A stretch of 64,000 nucleotides of DNA from Acidobacteriaceae bacterium (GTDB taxonomy: Bacteria; Acidobacteriota; Terriglobia; Terriglobales; Acidobacteriaceae): the NCBI GenBank assembly GCA_030041515.1, contig JASHNS010000089.1, positions 37,104 to 101,103 of the forward strand, in the 5' to 3' direction. The position numbers and the translations under genes are program-made. Below are positions 7,863 through 15,558 of this stretch, piece after piece. How positions within the stretch are numbered: position 1 is the stretch's first letter; every line of letters begins with the position of its first letter. Under the pieces are notes generated by a model. That model had not been told where the DNA came from and did no database searches. It saw only the letters and a program-made list of their open reading frames with translations.

Positions 7863-7908
7863 CCTGTCACGGCGGAGGTCGCGGGTTCGAGCCCCGTCGT
7901 TCTCGCCA
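7863..7908 (+). other. tRNA-Asp 3' half (attachment-site-like fragment)
   Basis: The sequence contains a complete anticodon loop CTGTCAC (anticodon GTC), the variable loop, T-arm GCGGG-TTCGAGC-CCCGT, the 3' acceptor strand CGTTCTC, discriminator G and an encoded CCA. The 5' half (acceptor strand GAGAACG, D-arm) is missing: homology stops in the anticodon stem. It is therefore not a functional tRNA. Such 3' fragments are the usual product of integrase-mediated insertion into a tRNA gene and would mark one end of an integrated element extending leftward. Confidence 0.8.
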
Positions 7909-7979
7909 GCACTCCAGATTCCTGACGTTCGTAATCGCACGACAAATTTGACCTGCGCTTCTCTCGCTGGCTCGCGGAG

Positions 7980-10160
7980 TCAATGGCCGGCGGAATCCTG
8001 TCCCGGCGCCTTCCGGATCCCCAGGTTCCAAGCCTCGAAGGCCCAGACGTCTGCGTCCTGCTGGATTTCCTTGTCTGTCGGCATGTAAATGTGACTCGTG
8101 CTTCCGGTGGTAAGCAGGAGGATCGGATTGGCGCAGCCCTGCGCCTGCTGAAGTTTCGCCGCGAACTTAAATTCGTGACTTGGCACCACGCGGTCGTCGT
8201 CCCATGACGTCGTGATGAGCGTGGGGGGATAGCAGGTTCCGGGATGGATATTGTGAAGCGGTGAATACCTGATCAGCCACTGGAACGCCTTCTGGTTGTC
8301 TGAGCGTCCATATTCTGGAACCCAGAACGACCCGCCCGAGAACTTCTGATAGCGCAGCATGTCCAGCACGCCGTGGCCAATATATGCCGCTCCGAACAGC
8401 TGAGGCCGTTCCGTGATGGAGGCGCCCGTCAGCAGGCCACCGTTCGAGTAACCCTGAATGGCCAGGTGCTGCGGGGACGTGTAGCCCTGCTGATAAAGGT
8501 ACTTTGCGGCCCACGCAAAATCATCGAATACGTTCTGCTTTTTGCCCAGCATGCCGGCGTGGTGCCATGCTTCGCCGTATTCCCCGCCACCGCGAAGATT
8601 GGGGACGGCGTAGACGCCGCCCATCTCGAGCCATACCGGCAACATGGGGCTGAAGCTCGGCGCGATGGTGATGTCGAAACCGCCGTACGCATACATCACA
8701 GTGGGGTGAGTACCGTCAAGCTTGATGCCTCTTTTTGCGACGATAAACATGGGCACTTTGGTGCCGTCTTTGGAGGTGTAGAAGACCTGTTTGGTCTCGT
8801 ACGGCGAGCGATCGAACTGAACCGCAGGCTTGAAGGTGACGGAAGTCTTCCCGTCAGCCACGTTGTAGTTGTAGATCGTTTGCGGAAAAAGAAACGAAGT
8901 GAAGTCGTAATAGACGACCGGAGAATCGTTTCTGGCAGAGACGCCATTGACTGCGCCCAGCGCGGGAAGAGGCAAAATATGCAGCAGCTTTCCGGAGGTG
9001 TCAAACAATTCGAGATCGCTTACGGCCACATTCTGGAAACCGGCAAGGATGTTTCCGCCAGCCATGCCGGAATTGGCCAGCACGCCGGCAGCCTGGGGGA
9101 CGACCGTTCTCCAGTGCGCCGGACCCGGGTTGCTCAAACTCGCAGCGACGATGCGCCCTCGCGGCGCGTCCAGCGTGGTCTGTAGATACAAGATAGCGCC
9201 GACATTGCCGATGGGGGCGTACGCCGCATCGTTCTTTGTGTAGAGCGGCTCGATCTTAGCGTTGAGATCCGGTTTGTCCGGATTGCCGAGCGCAGCGTAG
9301 TACAGCTCATTGTTGCTGATGGAGTTGTTCTCGATATAGATCCAGAGATAATGGCCGTCTTCACTCACAACCGCGCCGATGGCCGCATGGGGCAGGTCAG
9401 GGCGCGCGTAGATCAGCTCGTCCTGGGATTGCGGTGTGCCCAGCGCATGATAGTAGAGCTTCTGGTTGATGATTGCCTGGCTGATCTGCTTCTCGCCGCT
9501 CGGCGGCTCAGGATAGCGCGAATAGTAGAAGCCTTTGCCATCGTGGGTCCAGGATATGCCGGAGAATTTTACCCATTTCACCTCATCGGGCAATGGCTTG
9601 CCGCTTGCAACGTCCAGCACGTGGATTGTCTCCCAGTCGGAGCCACCGTTGGAAAGCGCATAGGCAAGGTACTTTCCCTGGGGAGATGGCTCGGTGCCCG
9701 CCAACGCGATCGACCCGTTTGGTGAGAGCTTGTTCGGATCGAGCAGTACCCGCGCCTGGGCGGTAGCCGACTGCTGCACATAAACGACGCTCTGATTCTG
9801 CAGACCGGAGTTTCTCCGGAAGAAGAGCATGCCGTTCCTCAGTTGGGTGGGCGTCCCCTCCTTCGCGTAATTCCACAGTTGGGTGAGGCGATGATCGATC
9901 CAGCCGCGCACTGGAATGTTGGCAAGGTAGCGGTCTGTGAGCTTGTTCTCGGCATCGACCCACTGGTGTAACTCCGGGCTCGTCAGGTTCTCCATCCACT
10001 GGTAGGGAGCCGGCACAGAGGTTCCGAAGTAGGTGTCGACGGTGTCGTCGCGATGTGCGACCGGGTAATCCAGTTTCTGCGTGGCTGGAGTGTTGGCTGC
10101 TGTCACAACGAGCGGAGTTGCGGCAACCAGCGCGCAAAGCGCGCGGACCATACGCTTCAT
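7980..10160 (-). CDS. Prolyl oligopeptidase family serine peptidase (S9A), exported
   Basis: A 726-residue peptidase that cleaves short peptides after proline. An N-terminal signal peptide (MKRMVRALCALVAATPLVVTA) points to the periplasm. It is followed by the S9 beta-propeller and a C-terminal alpha/beta hydrolase domain with nucleophile motif GYSNGG, a DDDRV segment holding the likely Asp, and a C-terminal TSH as likely catalytic His. The start at 10160 is chosen because it begins the signal peptide; the frame extends further upstream without family similarity. It is divergent from glutamine synthetase. The residues around the His (SHIYMP) differ from the common GHG motif, which is worth noting but does not remove the triad. 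Confidence 0.9.
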   Translation of the reverse strand: MKRMVRALCALVAATPLVVTAANTPATQKLDYPVAHRDDTVDTYFGTSVPAPYQWMENLTSPELHQWVDAENKLTDRYLANIPVRGWIDHRLTQLWNYAKEGTPTQLRNGMLFFRRNSGLQNQSVVYVQQSATAQARVLLDPNKLSPNGSIALAGTEPSPQGKYLAYALSNGGSDWETIHVLDVASGKPLPDEVKWVKFSGISWTHDGKGFYYSRYPEPPSGEKQISQAIINQKLYYHALGTPQSQDELIYARPDLPHAAIGAVVSEDGHYLWIYIENNSISNNELYYAALGNPDKPDLNAKIEPLYTKNDAAYAPIGNVGAILYLQTTLDAPRGRIVAASLSNPGPAHWRTVVPQAAGVLANSGMAGGNILAGFQNVAVSDLELFDTSGKLLHILPLPALGAVNGVSARNDSPVVYYDFTSFLFPQTIYNYNVADGKTSVTFKPAVQFDRSPYETKQVFYTSKDGTKVPMFIVAKRGIKLDGTHPTVMYAYGGFDITIAPSFSPMLPVWLEMGGVYAVPNLRGGGEYGEAWHHAGMLGKKQNVFDDFAWAAKYLYQQGYTSPQHLAIQGYSNGGLLTGASITERPQLFGAAYIGHGVLDMLRYQKFSGGSFWVPEYGRSDNQKAFQWLIRYSPLHNIHPGTCYPPTLITTSWDDDRVVPSHEFKFAAKLQQAQGCANPILLLTTGSTSHIYMPTDKEIQQDADVWAFEAWNLGIRKAPGQDSAGH

Positions 10161-10520
10161 TGAGGTCGTCTCTTTTCCGGGAGAGTTTGGCAAGGCCCAA
10201 TCATAAGCTGGCCATCCTGCGCACGCAATGCGAGCGTGGCTGAACGGCAACAGGAGCGCCCACGGTTCACAGCAACAGCCATTCCGGGCCATAAATGTCC
10301 TCGATTTCCACAATCACTCATTTTTATAGGGGAAAATCCTTATATCCAGGGCGATACCCTGAAGGGGAAGCTTCCAACTGCGACCACCTGCGCGCCGCCG
10401 GCACCTCGTCGTCCCGGCTGTGTCGGGTCCTACTGGAGTGGGGCAGGCGCGGAGCTAATTCAACCGGGTCCCCAACGCGCCCGATCCTGGCGCGACGGGG
10501 TGGTTAAGACGAGGAGACGC
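10161..10520. other. Divergent intergenic region, prolyl oligopeptidase / glutamine synthetase
   Basis: About 360 nt between divergently transcribed genes that must hold both promoters. There is an A/T-rich stretch around 10310-10355 (TTTTTATAGG and TTATATCC), which is the likeliest promoter area for glutamine synthetase. No sigma-54 signature, riboswitch or ORF with coding character was recognised. Confidence 0.4.
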
Positions 10521-11951
10521 ATGTCGACGGAATATCGCAGTTTTCAGGCGCTGAGTTACGGAGAGCTGGAAGAGCTGAATCTGAAGGCCAAGGAACAACG
10601 GCGCAAACGGGTGGACGCGGGCAAGATCCGCGAGGAGCGGCTGAAGTACCTGACAGACGAGAAGGGCATCAAGGCCGTCACGGTGCTGTTCTGCGATCTC
10701 GAGGGGCGGCTGCATATGCTGGACTATGACAAGAAATTCCTGCTCAAGTCCTACGAGAATCTCACTTTTGATGGCTCGTCGATTCGCGGCTTTACAGCAC
10801 AAAAAGAGAGCGACCTGCGCCTTGGCATCGACTGGAGCGCCTTCTACTTCGCGCCAGCCGACATCTTTGGCGCGGGCAAGGTGCTCGTCTTTGGCGATGT
10901 CATCGACAAGGACGGCACGCCCTACGGGGGCGACACGCGCGGCCTGCTGAAGACCTTCGCCAAAGAGCAGCACGAGAAGAACAAGTACACGCTGAATGCG
11001 GCCAACGAGATTGAAGGTTTTCTTTTCGCGGGCGTTGATGCGGAACGCAACTTCGGCACCACCGGCAAGTTCGACTACGTCAACACCGGCGGCTACTATC
11101 ACTCGCTCCCCGGCGATCCGCTGCGCACTTTCATCGACACAGTGGCCGAAGTGCAGCGCGCCATGGGCTTCGAGAACGAAAAGGATCACCCCGAAGTCGC
11201 GCCATCCCAGTTCGAGATCAACTATGGCTACGGCGAAGTGGTTGCGGCTGCGGATCAGATTCAACTCTACAAGCTTGTGTGTCGCCAGGTGGCGACGCGC
11301 CTGGGCATGACTGCCTCGTTTCTGCCCAAGCCAGTCGTCGGCGTCAATGGCAGCGGCATGCACACCAACGTTTCCATCAGCAAAGACGGCAAGAATCTTT
11401 TCTGGGATCCGAAGGGCGAGGAAAAGCTCTCCGCCACCGGCTGGGCGTTCCTCGATCGCATCCTCACCCACGGAAACGATATCTGCCTCATGCTCAACTC
11501 CAGCGTGAACGCCTATCGCCGTCTCGATCCTCACTTCGAGGCACCGAACCAGATTAAGGCGTCCGCGGTCGATCGCGGCTCCATGATCCGCATCCCCATC
11601 GGCAACGAGCGCTCGATGCGCGTCGAGGTTCGCTCGGTCGCACCGGATTCGAATCCGTACCTCGTCATGCTGTCGGTCTTCAAGACGGGCATCGAAGGAG
11701 ATACGTCGAAGACGAAGAACCTGCGCCAGGCGGAGCGCTACTTGCCGGACAACATCTATACCGCCATCGAGAACTTCCGTGACGCGGCGTGGACCACAAA
11801 GTTGTTGGGCGCCGATGTCAAGGGCCGCTACGCGGACCTGAAGCAGGCCTCGGCAGACCGCTGCCCGAGGTTGCTCGGGACCTTCGTCAAGCCGCAGGAG
11901 GTCCTGTTCCACCACGAGGTCTACAACCAGTTCCTCTGGAACCAGTTCTAA
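10521..11951 (+). CDS. glnA: Glutamine synthetase, type I family
   Basis: Makes glutamine from glutamate, ammonia and ATP in the cytosol. The 476-residue protein has FDGSSIRGF in the N-terminal domain, the catalytic-domain motifs PSQFEINYGYGEVV, FLPKPVVGVNGSGMHTN and NSSVNAYRRL, and an RIP loop. ATG 10521 has GAGGAG 4-9 nt upstream. The region that in adenylylated GSI-beta enzymes reads NLYDLP is replaced by a different sequence (KNLRQAERYLPDN), so regulation by adenylylation is unlikely. A strong terminator follows at 12084-12114. Gene symbol assumes it is the main assimilatory enzyme; other copies may exist elsewhere. Confidence 0.9.
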   Translation: MSTEYRSFQALSYGELEELNLKAKEQRRKRVDAGKIREERLKYLTDEKGIKAVTVLFCDLEGRLHMLDYDKKFLLKSYENLTFDGSSIRGFTAQKESDLRLGIDWSAFYFAPADIFGAGKVLVFGDVIDKDGTPYGGDTRGLLKTFAKEQHEKNKYTLNAANEIEGFLFAGVDAERNFGTTGKFDYVNTGGYYHSLPGDPLRTFIDTVAEVQRAMGFENEKDHPEVAPSQFEINYGYGEVVAAADQIQLYKLVCRQVATRLGMTASFLPKPVVGVNGSGMHTNVSISKDGKNLFWDPKGEEKLSATGWAFLDRILTHGNDICLMLNSSVNAYRRLDPHFEAPNQIKASAVDRGSMIRIPIGNERSMRVEVRSVAPDSNPYLVMLSVFKTGIEGDTSKTKNLRQAERYLPDNIYTAIENFRDAAWTTKLLGADVKGRYADLKQASADRCPRLLGTFVKPQEVLFHHEVYNQFLWNQF

Positions 11952-12008
11952 GAGGCGAATGTTGTTCCGCGCACGATGGGATGCCGCGAAGCGGCACGGC
12001 GGTAGAAG

Positions 12009-12028
12009 CCCCGGTCTTTAGACCGGGG
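12009..12028. repeat. Palindromic repeat-like hairpin
   Basis: CCCCGGTC (12009-12016), TTTA, GACCGGGG (12021-12028): perfect 8-bp stem with a 4-nt loop in the glutamine synthetase 3' region. It has no U-tract, so it is more like a dispersed REP-type palindrome than a terminator. Confidence 0.55.
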
Positions 12029-12083
12029 ACCTGCGCGGCTTGAATCCGCGGCCTCCAGGCCCGGTTGACCTCACGCACACCAC

Positions 12084-12114
12084 GCGCCCCGGTCCACGGG
12101 GCGCTTTTTTTTTT
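12084..12114 (+). terminator. Rho-independent terminator after glutamine synthetase
   Basis: 8-bp GC-rich stem GCGCCCCG (12084-12091) and CGGGGCGC (12097-12104) with a 5-nt loop, followed by ten consecutive T residues. Confidence 0.92.
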
Positions 12115-12155
12115 CGTAGGCGTGTGCGAGAAATCCCCCATATACGCAAAAAGAT

Positions 12156-12183
12156 GCCCGTGACTGGAGACGTAGTCACGGGC
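12156..12183. repeat. Inverted repeat upstream of the ADOP permease
   Basis: 10-bp perfect stem GCCCGTGACT (12156-12165) and AGTCACGGGC (12174-12183), followed by TTTC on the plus strand. It may be a second weak terminator. The remaining DNA to 12550 shows no gene. Confidence 0.5.
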
Positions 12184-12550
12184 TTTCGGGAGGATACAAC
12201 TAAGAAACTCGATTCGGCCCGCCCGGCGCGGACGACGCCTCAGCGCCGGCGCACTCTACGCGCCGCAGCGCAGCACAAGCGAGAAGCGCTCAGCGCACCC
12301 GCTCAAAATTCTGGATTCTTCGACAGGGAAGTGCGAAGCCTGGCGTCTCCGGACCGGGGAGAGCCGTTTCGCGGCGCCGAGGCTGTCCAGCCCACAGGCG
12401 CGATAAGCCATTCTTTCCGCAACCAGGCGAAAGCGCAAGCGGCATCAGCAAATCCTATCGCCCACATAAGCCCGGGCCACATCCGCCACGAAACGCAGTA
12501 TCCCTGAAACTTGCTCTAAAATGGCGCATCCGCCGTTTCAGGAGTGCCGG

Positions 12551-15034
12551 GTGAATCTTTGGAATCAGGACCTTCGCTTCGCGCTGCGCCAGCTCCGCAA
12601 GTCGCCCGCCTTCGCTGTCACCGCCATCGTGACGCTTGGCCTCGGCATCGGGGTCTGCGCGGCCATGTTCTCTGTGGTCGAGCAGGTCATCCTGCGCCCG
12701 CTGCCTTATGCCAACCAAAGCCGGCTGGTCGCCATACAGAAAATCCCGCCCTCCGGCGACAACATCGGCGGCAACTTTTCCGTGCCCGATCTGCAGGATT
12801 ACTCCGCGCGCTGCCATTCCATCGCCGGTATCGGCGCCTTCACCTTTCAGCTTCCTACCCTTGGCGGTACTGACAATCCCCAGCTGGTTCCGGAGATGAT
12901 GATCACCCCCAACCTGTTTCAGGTTGTCGGCATCCACACCCAGCTCGGCCGCGACTTCACGCCCGAAGACAGCAAATCCGGCCACACCAGCGTCCTCATT
13001 CTCAGCAATTCCGTTTGGCAGAAGTTCTATCACGGAGACCGCTCCATCATCGGCCGCACCGTTCCCATCGACGGTGACCCCTACATGGTCATCGGCGTGC
13101 TCCCGCCCCACATTTATTTCCCCATGGGAGTCAATGGACGGGAAATCATCAGTCCTCTGAACCTCGATGACAAGAGTCTGCAGAGACGTGACGATGCGAT
13201 GCTCCAGCCCATCGCTCTTCTCCGCCCGGGCGTCTCGCTGGCCCAGGCCCAGGCGGAAATGAACGCAGTTCACGCCCAGTTGATGCACGACCATCCGAAG
13301 GAAGAGGATGTCGACACGATTCGGTTGCTCGACTACCACACCAAGATTACGGAGCACTCCCGTGGCGCGCTCTTCGCGCTCGACTGGTCCGTCCTCGCCG
13401 TCTGGCTCATTGCCTGCGCCAATGTAGCCGGGCTCATGCTCACCCGCACCAACGGCCGCCGCCGCGAGATCGCCATCCGGGGTGCCCTCGGCGCTCCCCG
13501 CCGCCGCATCACGCGGCAGTTCCTCACCGAGAGTCTCATGATTGCCCTGGCCGGATCAGTCCTCGGGCTGGGGCTTGCAGCTCTCGCTTTGCGCGTGCTT
13601 CGGCATTATCTTGCCGACAATGTTCTCTACGGCAACGACATTCACATCAATCTCGGCGTCCTCGCCTTTCTCCTCGTCGCTGCTTGCCTCTCAGCTTTGG
13701 CTTTCGGCCTCGTCCCGGCGTGGCATGCCTCCGGCGTTCCCGCGCAGGATGGTCTGCGCGAAGGCACGGCGGCGGCCGGTACCAGCCGTCGCCAGGCCCT
13801 GTGGCGCGATGGCCTGGTCATCGCTGAAGTATCGCTCACTCTCGCCCTGCTCGTCGCCGCCGGCCTCATGATGCACACCCTGCTCAGTCTGCGCCGCGCG
13901 GACCTCGGCTTCGTCACCGGCAACGTCGTCAACGCCGCGATCTATCCTCCCACGCACGGCATGGTGTTGACCTTCCAGGGCAGCCCCAACTCCGCCAGCA
14001 TGGTCCAGACCTTCTACGACCCGCTGGAGCAGAAACTTCTGCGGATCCCCGGAGTCGTTGCCGCCGGATTCTCTTCGGTGCGGCCCCTCAGCCCCAATTT
14101 CGAATTCGACGACACCCTTCACGTGAAGGGCACGCCGGAACCCACCCCGGCGCAGTCGATCCACGCGCAGGTCCGTTCCACCAATGACGGCTATTTCCAT
14201 GCTCTCGGCATCCGCCTGCTCGCCGGCCGCTTCTTCGGCGATCTCGATGGTCCCGACGCGCCCATCGCCATCATCGTCAACCAGGCTCTCGTGAAAGCGC
14301 AGTTCCCGCACCAGAACCCTCTCGGCCAGCAGCTGGAGGTCGGCGACAAAGATAAGCCGCGCCAGTGGGGCACCATCGTCGGTGTCGTCGCCGACGTGCG
14401 GCAGGACTCAGCCGGTCAGCCCTCTCTGCCGGAAATGGACCTCAATCTCGAGCAGCTTCGGCCCATCGACCCCTTTTATCCCATGCTGGTGACCTTCCAC
14501 ATGGACCTCGCCGTCCGCGCCCGCATGGCGCCCAACCTCATCGAGGACACCATCCGCCGCGACGTGCACGCCCTCGCCCCCGAAACCGCCGTCGAAGACC
14601 TCGAGCCCCTGCAGCAGGTCGTCGATGATTCCATGGGCGGCCAGACCATGGCTGCTCGTCTCCTCGGCATCTTTTCCCTGGCGGCTTTGCTGATCGCCAT
14701 CGCCGGCATCTACGGTCTGCTGGCGTACTCCGTCAGCCAGCGCACCCGCGAACTCGCCGTTCGCATCGCCCTCGGCGCGCAGCGCGACGACATTGTTTGG
14801 CTGGTTCTGCGCCATGCGCTCATTCTCCTCGGCGTGGGCGGCGGTATCGGACTCATCGTGGCCTGGGGGGCCGGCGGATTGATGCGCTCTTACCTGTATG
14901 GCGCGCACGGATGGGACGCAGCCACGATTCTGCTCGTCCTGCTGGTCCTTGGATCCTGTGGTCTCGCCGCCAGCTACCTGCCAGCGCGCCGCGCCGCCCG
15001 CGTCGATCCCATCGAGGCTCTGCGCAGCGAATGA
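12551..15034 (+). CDS. ABC transporter permease, ADOP type (MacB/FtsX fold)
   Basis: A membrane protein of 827 residues with two MacB/FtsX units. Each has a periplasmic MacB-like domain and a 3-4 helix FtsX domain (about 275-410 and 690-820). The beginning (NLWNQDLRFALRQLRKSPAF) and the RREIAIRGALGAPRRRI and TRELAVRIALGAQRDDI motifs are characteristic of the acidobacterial duplicated orphan permease family. GTG 12551 is preferred because AGGAG (12540-12544) precedes it and members of the family begin just there. No ATPase or MFP gene is adjacent, as is usual for these orphans. The substrate is unknown; related permeases export peptides or act mechanically on the envelope. Confidence 0.92.
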   Translation: MNLWNQDLRFALRQLRKSPAFAVTAIVTLGLGIGVCAAMFSVVEQVILRPLPYANQSRLVAIQKIPPSGDNIGGNFSVPDLQDYSARCHSIAGIGAFTFQLPTLGGTDNPQLVPEMMITPNLFQVVGIHTQLGRDFTPEDSKSGHTSVLILSNSVWQKFYHGDRSIIGRTVPIDGDPYMVIGVLPPHIYFPMGVNGREIISPLNLDDKSLQRRDDAMLQPIALLRPGVSLAQAQAEMNAVHAQLMHDHPKEEDVDTIRLLDYHTKITEHSRGALFALDWSVLAVWLIACANVAGLMLTRTNGRRREIAIRGALGAPRRRITRQFLTESLMIALAGSVLGLGLAALALRVLRHYLADNVLYGNDIHINLGVLAFLLVAACLSALAFGLVPAWHASGVPAQDGLREGTAAAGTSRRQALWRDGLVIAEVSLTLALLVAAGLMMHTLLSLRRADLGFVTGNVVNAAIYPPTHGMVLTFQGSPNSASMVQTFYDPLEQKLLRIPGVVAAGFSSVRPLSPNFEFDDTLHVKGTPEPTPAQSIHAQVRSTNDGYFHALGIRLLAGRFFGDLDGPDAPIAIIVNQALVKAQFPHQNPLGQQLEVGDKDKPRQWGTIVGVVADVRQDSAGQPSLPEMDLNLEQLRPIDPFYPMLVTFHMDLAVRARMAPNLIEDTIRRDVHALAPETAVEDLEPLQQVVDDSMGGQTMAARLLGIFSLAALLIAIAGIYGLLAYSVSQRTRELAVRIALGAQRDDIVWLVLRHALILLGVGGGIGLIVAWGAGGLMRSYLYGAHGWDAATILLVLLVLGSCGLAASYLPARRAARVDPIEALRSE

Positions 15035-15123
15035 GGCTCCGCCGCGCACGTGCGTCTTGTCACAATTGATCTGGAAGGGAACTTCAGGGCATCGGCTCGC
15101 GCCCCATTGCCGACTCTCAAATA

Positions 15124-15297
15124 TTACGGCTGAGAAACCGGCGCAATGCTGGGCTTGGCCCGCTCAGCCACCTGCAACGCATGAATCCGGAAGGCCGCAA
15201 ATGCACCGCGGCATACCACGTACGCCGCCAACACTCCAAACGCCAGTGCAGCCAGTATGGCGCAAATCAACATCAGCACATCAACCGGATTTTGCAT
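15124..15297 (-). CDS. Small single-pass membrane protein
   Basis: A 57-residue protein starting MQNPVDVLMLICAILAALAF, with one hydrophobic helix (about residues 7-28) and a basic tail. Small proteins of this pattern are, from memory, recurrent in Acidobacteria. The start at 15297 is preferred over an upstream in-frame Met because it gives a compact protein and a GGGAG lies upstream. The function is unknown. Confidence 0.5.
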   Translation of the reverse strand: MQNPVDVLMLICAILAALAFGVLAAYVVCRGAFAAFRIHALQVAERAKPSIAPVSQP

Positions 15298-15410
15298 TCC
15301 CAGCCCGTCTCCCGCCGAAGCATGCATTCATCCCGCAAAACTCCAATCGCAGTCACAGGACAGCCGCTTCGTCCTCGTACGATGCTATTGTTAGCAGAAA
15401 TAGCTTCGAA

Positions 15411-15440
15411 TTGACTCTGATTTTTGTTGCTGAATAAGAT
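15411..15440 (+). promoter_or_regulatory. Sigma-70-like promoter upstream of uvrA
   Basis: TTGACT (15411-15416), 18-nt spacer, TAAGAT (15435-15440), giving a leader of about 110 nt before the uvrA start. A LexA-type SOS box could not be recognised in the leader. Confidence 0.55.
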
Positions 15441-15558
15441 ACCGGTAGGGTTTCGTTCCAGTTTGAATCAACTAGTACCCTTTTGCATCAGACACTTGCA
15501 GGGCACTGCGACTTTTGTTGTACTTCCTGCCATCACCAACCCGGATTCCTCCTGATTC

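Noticed and set aside
7800..7910. Intact tRNA gene
   Set aside because: Only the 3' half of tRNA-Asp can be folded. The 5' acceptor strand and D-arm are absent.
10455..11915. 486-codon antisense frame opposite glutamine synthetase
   Set aside because: Long antisense frames are expected opposite GC-rich genes; the protein has no motif, while the sense strand is clearly glutamine synthetase.
12040..12507. 155-codon plus-strand frame downstream of glutamine synthetase
   Set aside because: It runs through the strong terminator at 12084-12114 and the poly-T tract (giving FFF), has no ribosome site and no coding character.
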